55,072 bases of DNA from Planctomycetia bacterium (GTDB taxonomy: Bacteria > Planctomycetota > Planctomycetia > Pirellulales > Thermoguttaceae), in contig JAUNBF010000020.1 of NCBI GenBank assembly GCA_030527185.1, forward strand, positions 1-55,072. Direction: 5' to 3'. Positions 17,582-26,100 of the stretch are shown piece after piece. Position 1 is the stretch's first letter. Every line of letters begins with the position of its first letter. Made by a program: the position numbers and the translations under genes. Under the pieces are notes generated by a model. The model was not told the origin of the DNA and searched no databases. It saw only the letters and a list, made by a program, of their open reading frames with translations.

Positions 17582-19105
17582 TCAGGGTCGTAAACCATCT
17601 CCGATGGGTTGGTAAATCGGCATATAGCGGTAGTAGACTTCCAGAATCATCGTTGCCATGGCGGTGGTGTAGAGGCGGCCACCGGTGAGGTTGTGCGATT
17701 TGTCCGGCTCGTTGAAGTACCAACTTCCCGATTCGTGCCCCTGATACGACTGCGTGGCGATGAGGTAGTCCCGCATGGCCGGATTCCAACGTTCCCACTG
17801 CACCCCGCCGTAATGCCGCAGGAGGAGGGTGGCGTAGTAGTTGTAATAGAGGTCGCTCCCCGAATAGCCCCAGTCCCCGATTAAATCGGTGCCGAGTTTC
17901 AAATACCGCTCGTTTTGCCGCGCTCCGGTAAACATCCGGGCAAAAAGGCCAATGGCGGTGGTGGAGCGAATCGGATTGTCGCCGACCTGATACGAATAGC
18001 GGACATTTTCCTCCGAGGCCACGGAATTGAGAAAACGCTCGATTCCCACCAGCGTCGTTGAGGGAATCTCAATCCCCGCCATCCGAGCGCTTTTCAGCAC
18101 CATAATCATCCACGTCGTGACCGTCACATCCCCCGCCTCCCGTGGTTCGTAGCGCCAACCGCCGGAATGGGGGTCTTGTGCCCAGAGAATCCACTCCACG
18201 ACACCATGTGCCAGCGCGTCCAACCCTGGGTCTTTCCTTCCTTCCATCGCGTGCGCTTCGCAAATAGCCAGCGCGGAAAGTGCCTGAGCGTACATCGTCC
18301 CTTCCCGCAAATCCAGCCCTGGGATCCCCTTTCGGCGAATGGCACGGGTGCTGAGATAGTAGAGTCCTTCCTTGACCGACTGCCGAAACTCTCCCTGTTC
18401 ACGGGTGTTTCCATGTCCCAGCATGGCAAGGAGTGCCAACGCGGTCGCGCCGGTGGTGGAAGTCTGGTCGCCGGGGTGGGTGCAGTTGCAAAAAGGTGCT
18501 TTGGAAAGGTCGAAACTCCAGCAGCCCCACGTTTTTTTCTGACTTCGGTCGGCCTGCTGGTGAGCCACGATCCATTGCAAACCGCGTCGCACGGCCGCTT
18601 CGCTGTCGATACTGGCACCATCCTTCAAGAGCCGACTTCGGACTTCGGCGTTGGTACGTCCCTCATATCCCGCCGTTTCCGGCAAAACCGCCGCCTGCGG
18701 TTCCCACGCTTCTCCGGTACGATAGACCTCCTCGTCGTATTCGTGGAGCGGCTCCTCACCCTCCGGGTGGTCTTCCGTTTCGGGAGCCAAATCGTGTAAA
18801 TCCGGCGTCAAAACCGTTGGCGAAACGGGGACTTCCTCCACCTCTTCGAGGAGATTTTCCCGCGCGTCGGTCGTTTCGGGGGAGGTTTCCAGCGTCACGG
18901 AATCCTCTTCCTGAAAATCGTCCAGTTCTTCCAGCGGAACGTCCGTCATTTCCATCGTGATAGCAATCCCTCCCCTTCCGACGGATTCCAGAGAAATGTT
19001 CCACAACGCCAGAATCAGCAAAACAAGCGTGTGCAGAATCAAACTGGTCAGGAAACCTATCCAGTTGAGAAAATTCGGATCATTATGGGGATTTTTCTCA
19101 TCCAT
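17582..19105 (-). CDS. Membrane-anchored alpha/alpha-toroid (squalene-cyclase-like) repeat protein
   Basis: About 507 residues. The ATG at 19105 shares one base with the topoisomerase VI B stop codon (TGATG), implying coupled translation; a GTG at 19108 is an alternative. One membrane helix near the N-terminus (NWIGFLTSLILHTLVLLILALWNI) is followed by a long acidic linker, Glu/Asp/Pro rich (about 50-140). Then repeats of the terpenoid-cyclase/prenyltransferase toroid type follow: AVRRGLQWIVAHQQ, TGATALALLAMLGHG, AQALSALAICEAHAM, GVVEWILWAQDPHSGGWRYEP, TTAIGLFARMF, DYLIATQSYQGHESGSWYF. The catalytic DxDD motif of squalene-hopene cyclases is not present (DVTVTTWM stands near that place), so cyclase activity is unlikely. 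Such proteins are frequent in planctomycetes and their role is unknown. A scaffold or ligand-binding role in the periplasm is an inference. Confidence 0.8.
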   Translation of the reverse strand: MDEKNPHNDPNFLNWIGFLTSLILHTLVLLILALWNISLESVGRGGIAITMEMTDVPLEELDDFQEEDSVTLETSPETTDARENLLEEVEEVPVSPTVLTPDLHDLAPETEDHPEGEEPLHEYDEEVYRTGEAWEPQAAVLPETAGYEGRTNAEVRSRLLKDGASIDSEAAVRRGLQWIVAHQQADRSQKKTWGCWSFDLSKAPFCNCTHPGDQTSTTGATALALLAMLGHGNTREQGEFRQSVKEGLYYLSTRAIRRKGIPGLDLREGTMYAQALSALAICEAHAMEGRKDPGLDALAHGVVEWILWAQDPHSGGWRYEPREAGDVTVTTWMIMVLKSARMAGIEIPSTTLVGIERFLNSVASEENVRYSYQVGDNPIRSTTAIGLFARMFTGARQNERYLKLGTDLIGDWGYSGSDLYYNYYATLLLRHYGGVQWERWNPAMRDYLIATQSYQGHESGSWYFNEPDKSHNLTGGRLYTTAMATMILEVYYRYMPIYQPIGDGLRP

Positions 19106-21123
19106 CACACAGCTTCTGCGACTTTTTCGCCGGCGATCTGCTGGCTTTCCTGCGAACTTTCCTGATTTCGGACAATCATCCGTTCCAGGGGACTTTTTTC
19201 GACAATCAAAACGTTCTCGCCGTAATCCTCCTCTTCCCGCGGCAAAATCGGCCTGCCACTTTCGTCAAACTGCATATCGGCTGCCTGCGTCCGCATTCTG
19301 GCCACTTCCATCAGGTGTTCCAGAATCTTGTCCCGGTCTTCCTGCGTGATTCGATGGATGGCGGTGGCAATTTCGCCCAGATAACGCATGAACTGTCCCC
19401 GACGATCGGCCTGTTCCTTCACACGCTGCCGACGTTTGAGAAACATCCCCAATTTCCGCCCCACCGCCTGCAATGCCAGCCGGATTTCGGTCTGAATTTC
19501 GGGATACGACGCAATGGCCTCTTTCGATTCGCTGGTAAACGGGACCCAGACGCTCGCCAGGTGGACAATCACCGTAATCGGTCCGCGTGGGAGCGACCCG
19601 CGAGACTGTTGCAAACCGTAGTTTCGCCAGTTCATGTTCATCACCGTCTGCGTCATGGCACAAGCGGACGTCTGGAACTGGAGCGGAACACGATTGGCAT
19701 AACGGTAAATCGACATCGACTGCCCTTCGGAAATGTTGACGTTTTTCATCGCCTGGTAGAGGGCTTTAATATCGTTGGGCGTGGTGATTAACTTGGCTGG
19801 AGAGAGCCGTGTGGACAATCGCGAGGCTTTGATAATCTTGTCCGCACCATCCGTACCGATTCCGGCAAACGTGTTCATCAGGAATTGCCGCAGCGTCCGC
19901 GCGTCGGTCTCTTCCAGCAATTCCTGCAAAAGCGAAAGCGACACACTCTGCGTCACCGGAGCGCCACCGTAAGCCAACGCCACCTCCACCTGAAACGGAT
20001 TGCCGCGATAGACTGCCGGTGGGCGGGTGGCGGCGGTGTAAAATTCTCCCGGCACGACCTGATGAAGCCCTTTTAACAGGAGGTCTTCCCCAATCGGCGA
20101 AAGGCAGTCGGTGGAGGGGTTGGGAATTTTCGTCTCCTGAAGCGCACGAAAAATCCGCTCGATTTCTTCCCGATGCAGTTTCGACGGCCAGGTTCGCACA
20201 CTCACATTCGCTTTTTCGCAAACCGTTTTGCAAATGGCACCGGAAACCCGCGAAAAATGGTTTTCAAAGAAACTTTTCAAGCTCTGGTCGGAAGAATGAC
20301 GCATCATATCCGCCAAACGCCCCAGTTCCACACCATAGGGATGTGGCTTGATTTCTTTCGGTTCCGGGGGGAGGCGGTCGGTGGAACGTTCGTACATCCG
20401 CTCCGTTTCATCCTCCGGCCCCTGATAGTGCAGCCGAACATGCGGGTTGGCAATGGCGGTCTCTTCCAGATACTCATCCACACTCCCCCGTCCGCGCTGG
20501 TATTTTGCCTCCAGCTCGATCGCCACACGTGTTCCCGTTCCGGTCTCCACCCATGGGATCTGGTGTTCTGCCAAAAATACCGCCCGTTCCTCCCGTCCTG
20601 CCGGGACGACCAGCCCATCCCCCTCCCCGTTGAGGATTTCCGGGATGTTTTTCTTCGTATTGATTCGGATTTCGTAAAAATGCGTATTTCGGGGAGAGAC
20701 CTGCGAAACGATCCGAACCGGTTTTCCCGTCGTCAGGACACCGTACATTCCCGCCGCGCTGATACCGATTCCCTGCTGGCCGCGACTCATCCGCATTCGG
20801 TGAAATTTGGAGCCATACAACAATTTTCCGAAAATCAGGGGAATCTGCTTTTTGAGAATGCCGGGGCCGTTGTCCTGAATGGAAACTTTGTAGCGGTTCA
20901 CCCCCGTTTCATTGATTTTCACCCAGATTTCCGGCAAAATGCCCGCCTCTTCGCAGGCATCCAGCGAATTGTCCACCGCTTCCTTCACCGTGGTCAAAAG
21001 AGCTTTCCGAGGATTATCGAAACCGAGCAAATGTCGGTTTTTGGCAAAAAATTCACTCACGGAAATATCTCGCTGGCTGGCCGCCATACTCTCCGCCGTG
21101 ACACGTCGTTTGGGTTCACTCAT
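19105..21123 (-). CDS. top6B: DNA topoisomerase VI subunit B
   Basis: About 672 residues from ATG 21123 (MSEPKRR); an upstream GTG at 21168 would add 15 unremarkable residues. The GHKL ATPase motifs are complete: E48-x3-N52-x2-D55 (EAVDNSLDA), D84-N-G-P-G88, and the lid region [16 protein letters not shown] (113-127). The transducer domain contains the switch-lysine region near [15 protein letters not shown]. Topoisomerase VI is a type IIB enzyme that relaxes and decatenates DNA. Subunit B binds ATP and needs the Spo11-like subunit A for cleavage. No subunit A gene adjoins it: upstream is a TolC-type gene and downstream, coupled by TGATG, is a toroid membrane protein. The complete motifs suggest it is functional with a partner encoded elsewhere. 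Confidence 0.93.
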   Translation of the reverse strand: MSEPKRRVTAESMAASQRDISVSEFFAKNRHLLGFDNPRKALLTTVKEAVDNSLDACEEAGILPEIWVKINETGVNRYKVSIQDNGPGILKKQIPLIFGKLLYGSKFHRMRMSRGQQGIGISAAGMYGVLTTGKPVRIVSQVSPRNTHFYEIRINTKKNIPEILNGEGDGLVVPAGREERAVFLAEHQIPWVETGTGTRVAIELEAKYQRGRGSVDEYLEETAIANPHVRLHYQGPEDETERMYERSTDRLPPEPKEIKPHPYGVELGRLADMMRHSSDQSLKSFFENHFSRVSGAICKTVCEKANVSVRTWPSKLHREEIERIFRALQETKIPNPSTDCLSPIGEDLLLKGLHQVVPGEFYTAATRPPAVYRGNPFQVEVALAYGGAPVTQSVSLSLLQELLEETDARTLRQFLMNTFAGIGTDGADKIIKASRLSTRLSPAKLITTPNDIKALYQAMKNVNISEGQSMSIYRYANRVPLQFQTSACAMTQTVMNMNWRNYGLQQSRGSLPRGPITVIVHLASVWVPFTSESKEAIASYPEIQTEIRLALQAVGRKLGMFLKRRQRVKEQADRRGQFMRYLGEIATAIHRITQEDRDKILEHLMEVARMRTQAADMQFDESGRPILPREEEDYGENVLIVEKSPLERMIVRNQESSQESQQIAGEKVAEAV

Positions 21124-21197
21124 TTTTTCATACGATCCGTTTTTAGAACAGGGAATCACCCCATTCACCCTACACCATGAACTGAAAAATCTCCTGT

Positions 21198-21226
21198 ATC
21201 ATACGGGAAAATGCGAAAAAAGTCAA
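21198..21226 (-). promoter_or_regulatory. top6B promoter
   Basis: On the minus strand TTGACT (21226-21221), 17-bp spacer, TATGAT (21203-21198). Predicted start near 21191, about 70 nt before ATG 21123. Confidence 0.7.
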
Positions 21227-21326
21227 TGCGGCTCTCTTCGCATCCAAAGAAAAACCCGAATCGGAAGGGATGTTCTCCGTACCATCCATTCGTCATCGGG
21301 TTGGGCTTCCTTTTCAGGAATGGTTA

Positions 21327-23249
21327 TCAGGGCGTTACTTTATTCAATAGCCCTTCCAACAGAGGGTCGCTATTTCCTGCGGGCGGCGGAGGTGCGTCGG
21401 TCGTCGGAATGGCCGGCGCAGGAACCGCGGGGGCAGGAGTTGCGGGGGCAGGAGTCGGAACTTCCGGGGTGGGGGCTGCCGAACGAGGCCGTGTCGCGGG
21501 GTCGGTGGAGGTGGAGTACTTCCCAGGACTGGACGGCATTTCCGGCATCAACTCCGTTTCCTGCTCTTTCGGAACAGGCCGCGTTCCCTTGAGGATTTCC
21601 TGCTGTTGCGCTTCCGTCAGCGTCACGCGAGTCGTTGCCAGGGCGGAACGTTGGGACGACTTGCCAATTTCCGGCGGCAAGGCACGACTGCCGACGCTAC
21701 CGTAGGCGTTGACCCCTTCGCCGGGACTGCTGGTCGGGCCTGCGGAGTCAGGATAGCGGTTGCGGAAACGGTCGATTTGCTGCGTCGTACTGGAGGCCAC
21801 GGGGTCGATTTGCCATCCACCACCCAGGGCACGGTAAATCTGCACCACACTGCTCGAAAGGTTGGCACGGGCAATCGCCAGCAATTCTTCGTATTCCAGC
21901 ACACTTCGCTGGGAGTCCAAAACCGGAAGGTAGTTGTTCCGCCCTGCCGCGTACAGTTTTTCCGACAATTGCAACGCATCCCGGTATTGCAGCACCGCTT
22001 CTTCGAGATACTGCACCCGTTGCTGAATCCGTACGTAGTTGGAAATCGCGTTATCGACTTCTTCGGCCGCTTCCAGAACGAGTTGCTGGTATTCATACCG
22101 CATCTGTTCGGTCAGCCCTTCCTGCTGCATGATCGTACACCGAATCCGTCCGAATTCCAACAACCGCCACTGGAACGAAGGCATTACGCTGGCGGTAATA
22201 CTTCGGCCATTGAACAGGTCGCCAAAATCCTCCGCCTGCAAGCCAAACGAGCCGTTGATGAAGAATTTCGGATACTTTTCCGCTTCCGCAATCCCAATCC
22301 GTGCCGTCTGAGCCGCCAGCCGCCTTTCCGCAGACCGAATATCCGGGCGTCGGCGTAAAATGTCGGCAGGAATGCTCACCGCAATGGCATCGGGAGCGAC
22401 CGGAATCGGTTCCACTTTCTGCATGATTTCGTCCACCGTTCCCGGAGGCGTCCCCATCAGAACGCTCAATCGGTTCAGACTTTCCCGGTAACTGGAAAGC
22501 ATGGAGGGATAACTCGCTTCCACCGAATTGAGGTTTGCCACCGCCTGAGCATACGCCAGACGGTCGTCCTTTCCGGCCTGGAAACGACTTTCGATAATCC
22601 GCAGAAAATCCCGCTGTTGGAGGATGTTCGCACGGATAATCTCCATCCGTTCCTGATAAAGTCGGGCATCGATATACGTCCGAACGGTGTCCGCCATGAG
22701 AATCATCTTCACATTGCGGTAATCGTCTTCCGAAGCCTCCACTTCCGCTTCCGCCGCCTCAATATACCGCTTGATCTGGCCGAAAATATCGAGTTCCCAA
22801 CTGGCGCTGGCTCCCCAGCTCCACGTCGAACTCACCAAATCATTACCTCGCGGAACTCCATCCCCCGAACCTCTCAGCAACGTGTAGGAACCATCCGTTC
22901 CCAGTGCTGGAAACAGGTCGCCGCGTGTGGCACACAACGCCGCACGTGCCTGATACACCTGCCAGGCCGCCGCTCGCAGAGAGAGGTTCTGTTCGTTGAC
23001 ATTCGCCAGAATCGTGTTCAAAACCGGGTCGTCAAAAACCAGCCACCAGTCATCCAGTGCCGGAACTTCCGGTTTCACCGAATCATGGCGATTCTGTGTC
23101 CATTCCCTCGGCGCAGGCGGACAGGGCGGACCACTGTAATCGGGACCTACCATACAGCCACTGCTCAACAACAGTCCCATCAGCAACCAGAGTAAAACAC
23201 CACCGTTTCTGTGTTGTGTCTGATGAAGTAATGACAAAAAACGGAGCAT
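21327..23249 (-). CDS. TolC/NodT-family outer-membrane efflux lipoprotein
   Basis: About 640 residues. ATG 23249 is chosen for its AAGGTG site 8 nt upstream and because it starts a lipoprotein signal (LLWLLMGLLLSSGC, with lipobox Cys near residue 27). The mature start MVGPDYSGPP is typical of the NodT outer-membrane factor family. Two repeats of the TolC type are visible: helices around QNLSLRAAAWQVYQARAAL and TVRTYIDARLYQERMEII, then ILRRRPDIRSAERRLAAQTA and QEGLTEQMRYEYQQLVLEAA. A C-terminal Pro/Ala/Thr-rich tail of about 90 residues is unusual for the family and might span peptidoglycan or bind partners. The periplasmic adaptor and inner-membrane pump are not in this window. It forms the outer-membrane channel of a tripartite exporter. 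Confidence 0.9.
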   Translation of the reverse strand: MLRFLSLLHQTQHRNGGVLLWLLMGLLLSSGCMVGPDYSGPPCPPAPREWTQNRHDSVKPEVPALDDWWLVFDDPVLNTILANVNEQNLSLRAAAWQVYQARAALCATRGDLFPALGTDGSYTLLRGSGDGVPRGNDLVSSTWSWGASASWELDIFGQIKRYIEAAEAEVEASEDDYRNVKMILMADTVRTYIDARLYQERMEIIRANILQQRDFLRIIESRFQAGKDDRLAYAQAVANLNSVEASYPSMLSSYRESLNRLSVLMGTPPGTVDEIMQKVEPIPVAPDAIAVSIPADILRRRPDIRSAERRLAAQTARIGIAEAEKYPKFFINGSFGLQAEDFGDLFNGRSITASVMPSFQWRLLEFGRIRCTIMQQEGLTEQMRYEYQQLVLEAAEEVDNAISNYVRIQQRVQYLEEAVLQYRDALQLSEKLYAAGRNNYLPVLDSQRSVLEYEELLAIARANLSSSVVQIYRALGGGWQIDPVASSTTQQIDRFRNRYPDSAGPTSSPGEGVNAYGSVGSRALPPEIGKSSQRSALATTRVTLTEAQQQEILKGTRPVPKEQETELMPEMPSSPGKYSTSTDPATRPRSAAPTPEVPTPAPATPAPAVPAPAIPTTDAPPPPAGNSDPLLEGLLNKVTP

Positions 23250-23605
23250 AATCGTCACCTTTTCAACCATTCCTAAAAATTTTGTGCCTGAAATTTCCGC
23301 CCGCCCCCTGCTTCTCGCAGTTTGGGTCAGGGAAAATTCCGTCTTCTTTTTCACGGTAAAAAAATCCAACCAAAGGATTTCCACCCATGTCTTTTTATCC
23401 ATCGGATAAATAAATTTTCTTCCAAAGTGAAAATGTTATCATTTGGTAAATTTTTTCGATTTTTCTGGAATTGACGGATATAAGGATTATAGCGGCGAAA
23501 AATAGGCAAAATGGGTCACGTTTCAGGAATGCCAAAAATTTCATTTGACAAAAAGCTCCAAATCGGCTATAGAAAATAAGGAGATCGTGAAAAAAAGATG
23601 GAAAA
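23250..23605. other. Divergent intergenic region between the TolC-type and nuclease genes
   Basis: About 355 bp, very A/T rich. It contains the clear nuclease promoter at 23545-23573. For the TolC-type gene a TATAAT lies on the minus strand near 23491, but without a convincing -35 box. Nothing else was recognised. Confidence 0.5.
23545..23573 (+). promoter_or_regulatory. Promoter of the thermonuclease gene
   Basis: TTGACA at 23545-23550, 17-bp spacer, TATAGA at 23568-23573. Predicted start near 23580, 26 nt before ATG 23606. Confidence 0.8.
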
Positions 23606-24223
23606 ATGGAGACTGAAAACGTTATGAGCCGTCGTTTGTTGAAGAAAAGTGGGAAAAAACTCCTCCGTAATCCGTCCCGCCGGAATTTCTGGCAATTTTT
23701 GCTCGTTTTGCTTCTGGTAGGTGCCGGATTTTTCTGGGAACAATGGTTTCCCGATGCGAAAAAAGAAGATTCGCCCGCTGTTGTGGTGGAATTGCACGAC
23801 GGTCTCTATGAAGTGGTTCGCAACGTCGATGGCGACACCCTTCTGATGGCGGGAAAACCGCTGGGAATCGACGATTTTCGGATTCGGCTTTTGGGGGTCG
23901 ATACACCGGAGACGGTCAAACCGAACAGTCCTGTGGAGCCTTTCGGAAAAGAGGCTTCCGACTACGTAAAACAACGTTTACGCGAAAACCAGCACCAGGT
24001 CTATTTGCAGTTTGACACCGAAAAGAAAGACAAATATGGCCGCTTTTTGGCGTGGGTCTGGCTGGACGGAAAACAGTCGTGTCTGAATGAGGAACTGGTT
24101 CGCAAGGGGCTGGCACGTCCACTCCTCCAATACCCCTTTTCCACCGACATGAAATTTCGACTTCAGCGTGCCGCCCAAATAGCCCAACAGGAAAAACGCG
24201 GACTTTGGGTAATTGATAATTGA
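23606..24223 (+). CDS. Membrane-anchored staphylococcal-nuclease-like thermonuclease
   Basis: 205 residues from ATG 23606; ATG 23624 is a possible alternative. A basic N-terminus and one membrane helix (about 28-43, FWQFLLVLLLVGAGFF) anchor the protein, with the nuclease domain outside. The active-site pattern of the family is intact: VDGDT (D75, D77), then RLLGVDTPE (Arg, Asp and Glu of the catalytic set) and KYGRFLAWVW (second Arg). The family cuts DNA and RNA with calcium. The last residues (VIDN) and the stop codon are supplied by the left terminal repeat of the 117-bp element copy B, so the original C-terminus was probably replaced when the element inserted. The strong promoter suggests steady expression. 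Confidence 0.9.
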   Translation: METENVMSRRLLKKSGKKLLRNPSRRNFWQFLLVLLLVGAGFFWEQWFPDAKKEDSPAVVVELHDGLYEVVRNVDGDTLLMAGKPLGIDDFRIRLLGVDTPETVKPNSPVEPFGKEASDYVKQRLRENQHQVYLQFDTEKKDKYGRFLAWVWLDGKQSCLNEELVRKGLARPLLQYPFSTDMKFRLQRAAQIAQQEKRGLWVIDN

Positions 24224-24327
24224 TAATTATGTTGGTTCAACCCTGAAATGCCAGGTGAAAGATGATAAAATGACCAAGGAATGTTTTATAGATTGTGTGA
24301 ACGTACCTCAATTATCAATTATCAATT
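24211..24327 (-). repeat. 117-bp MITE-like element, copy B
   Basis: Inverted copy of 17401-17517 (three differences in 117 bp), with the same perfect 18-bp terminal repeats. It fills nearly all the space between two convergent genes: its first 13 bases encode the last residues and stop of the nuclease, and its far end is 3 bp from the stop codon of the LOG-family gene. Terminal repeats could pair in both transcripts, so it may also act as a bidirectional transcript end. Confidence 0.85.
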
Positions 24328-24330
24328 ATT

Positions 24331-25182
24331 TCACTCTCCGTGGAAACGTTTGATGAAGTCCCAGGCCTGTTGAGGGGTGTCCGCTTCAAAGAAGAGGTCG
24401 AGGTCGGCAGCGTCAATGACCCCGGAATCGACGAGACCCTGGAAATTGATGATTTTGTCCCAGTAATCTTTTTTTCCGAAGAGGATGATGGGGATGTGCT
24501 GCATGCGTCCGGTTTGACGGAGGGTGAGTGCTTCAAAAAGTTCGTCGAACGTTCCAAAACCGCCGGGGAAAACGACGAGTCCTTTGGCACGCATGAGAAA
24601 ATGGAGTTTTCGGATAGCGAAATAATGGAACTGAAAACAGAGTTCCGGGGAAATGTACGGATTGGGTTGTTGCTCACGCGGCAGGTGGATATTCAGGCCG
24701 ATGGAAGGGTAATTCACGTCATGCGCACCCCGATTAGCCGCTTCCATGATACCTGGCCCGCCTCCCGTCACGATGACATAATTCCGCCGGGCATCCTGCT
24801 TGCACTCCTCCGAAACAAGTCGGGCAAACTCCCGTGTCATGACGTAATATTTGCTCAATTCCAGGAGCGACTCGGCATGTTCCACCACTTTTTGCCGACG
24901 TCGATCGCGGGGACGTTCTTCGAGGGACATTTTGGCGACATCGAGATGCCGTTTGGCAGTTTCCGGGTCGGAAATGCGGGCACTTCCAAAGACGACGATG
25001 GTGGAGTCAATTTCCATCTCATCGAAAATCAGTTCCGGCTTGATTGCCTCCATCATCAAACGTACCGATCGCAATTCCGGCTGATTCATCAAATCCGGGT
25101 CATGATACGCCAGTCGGAAACTGGGGGAACTCATCAGGTCGAGGGATGTGGGAAGATTGTCGTCGCGATTATAGAGACTCAT
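24331..25182 (-). CDS. LOG-family (TIGR00730) Rossmann-fold protein
   Basis: About 283 residues from ATG 25182, which has AAGGA 8 nt upstream; the upstream frame is open but lacks such a site. The LOG signature PGGFGTFDELFEALT is present about two-thirds along, and a second phosphate-binding region reads VTGGGPGIMEAANRGA. Family members are cytokinin-riboside-monophosphate phosphoribohydrolases or nucleotide hydrolases such as PpnN; these cleave AMP-type nucleotides to base plus ribose 5-phosphate. The N-terminal extension (to about residue 95), including KRHLDVAKMSLEERP and a helical stretch, is typical of the longer bacterial branch. The exact substrate cannot be read from sequence. Confidence 0.88.
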   Translation of the reverse strand: MSLYNRDDNLPTSLDLMSSPSFRLAYHDPDLMNQPELRSVRLMMEAIKPELIFDEMEIDSTIVVFGSARISDPETAKRHLDVAKMSLEERPRDRRRQKVVEHAESLLELSKYYVMTREFARLVSEECKQDARRNYVIVTGGGPGIMEAANRGAHDVNYPSIGLNIHLPREQQPNPYISPELCFQFHYFAIRKLHFLMRAKGLVVFPGGFGTFDELFEALTLRQTGRMQHIPIILFGKKDYWDKIINFQGLVDSGVIDAADLDLFFEADTPQQAWDFIKRFHGE

Positions 25183-25314
25183 ATCGGGTTTCCTTGCAAA
25201 AGGGAATGAAAAAGTGCCGCCGAAAGGGTGACGGCAATTCACCGGGGAAATTTTCCAGTACCGTCAATATTATTTCACAGTTCCAGAGAAAAAACAAGGG
25301 GGGAAGACCTGTCC

Positions 25315-26061
25315 ATGAACGAATTAAGAAGTGAAAAAGATTATTCCATCATCATTCCGGCCTACAACGAGGAAAAACTCCTTCCCGCTACGCTCGATTC
25401 GGTGCGAAAGGCGATGGATGCGGCCTCCACCTTTTCCGGGGAGGGGATTGTGGTGGACAATCATTCCACCGACCAAACCGCCACGATTGCCCGTGAAAAG
25501 GGGTTTTCCGTGGTCTGGGAGCCGATTCAGCAGATTTCCCGCTCCCGCAACCGTGGCGCAGCGGTGGCGACAGGCAAAATCCTGATTTTTCTCGATGCCG
25601 ACACCCATCTTTCGCCGGAGTTGTTGCTGGCAACCCTGGAGGGAATGGCCCGTGGTCAATATTATGGCGGCGGCACTTCCATCACGTTTGACGCTCCCCT
25701 TCCCTGGCTGGCGAGAAACCTGACGCGACTGTGGAATGCCGTTTCGCAGTGGCAAAAATGGTCGGCAGGGTGCTACCTCTTCACGCTTCGGGAAGCATTT
25801 GCGGCGACAGGTGGTTTTCGACAGGAAGTTTATTGTGCCGAAGAGATTCTGCTTTCCCAGGCCTTGAAAAAATGGGGGAAAAAACATCGAAAAAAATATC
25901 TCTTCCTGCGAGATTTCCCAATTCGCACGTCGGCACGCAAAGTACAGGAATTCTCCACCTCACGGCTTTTATGCCTGTTGTTGATGGTGACGTTTTGCCC
26001 TCTCCTGATTACGCAGAAGTGGTTTTGCCGAAAAATTTGGTACACCCGCAAAGAGTCTTGA
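25315..26061 (+). CDS. Family-2 glycosyltransferase
   Basis: About 248 residues from ATG 25315, preceded by a purine-rich GGGGGGAAG. The GT-A fold pattern is plain: YSIIIPAYNEEKLLPATLDSV, VVDNHSTDQTA, then SRSRNRGAAVATGKILIFLDADTHLS with the metal-binding DAD, and GCYLFTLREAFAATGGFRQEVYCAEEILLS with the acidic acceptor region. A hydrophobic C-terminal stretch (LLCLLLMVTFCPLLI) may associate with the membrane. It probably transfers a sugar from a nucleotide-sugar to a lipid or polysaccharide acceptor; donor and acceptor are unknown. It runs convergently towards the dnaA-like gene, with a shared hairpin at 26073-26100. Confidence 0.88.
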   Translation: MNELRSEKDYSIIIPAYNEEKLLPATLDSVRKAMDAASTFSGEGIVVDNHSTDQTATIAREKGFSVVWEPIQQISRSRNRGAAVATGKILIFLDADTHLSPELLLATLEGMARGQYYGGGTSITFDAPLPWLARNLTRLWNAVSQWQKWSAGCYLFTLREAFAATGGFRQEVYCAEEILLSQALKKWGKKHRKKYLFLRDFPIRTSARKVQEFSTSRLLCLLLMVTFCPLLITQKWFCRKIWYTRKES

Positions 26062-26072
26062 ACATGGCCGAC

Positions 26073-26100
26073 GTTCCCTGAAATTTCCCGTTTCAGGAAC
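26073..26100. terminator. Hairpin between convergent glycosyltransferase and dnaA-like genes
   Basis: GTTCCCTGAAA (26073-26083) pairs with TTTCAGGAAC (26091-26100) apart from one bulged C. It overlaps the dnaA-like stop codon. No long T run, so it may be a weak bidirectional terminator or a stabilising 3' hairpin. Confidence 0.4.

Noticed and set aside
17582..19105. Squalene-hopene cyclase, which would complete a hopanoid cluster with hpnH
   Set aside because: The fold is similar but the catalytic DxDD motif is absent (DVTVTTWM in the comparable place) and an N-terminal membrane helix with an acidic linker is present. It belongs to the non-catalytic planctomycete toroid group.
23491..23520. 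Promoter for the TolC-type gene (TATAAT on the minus strand)
   Set aside because: No acceptable -35 box or TGn extension at a proper distance.
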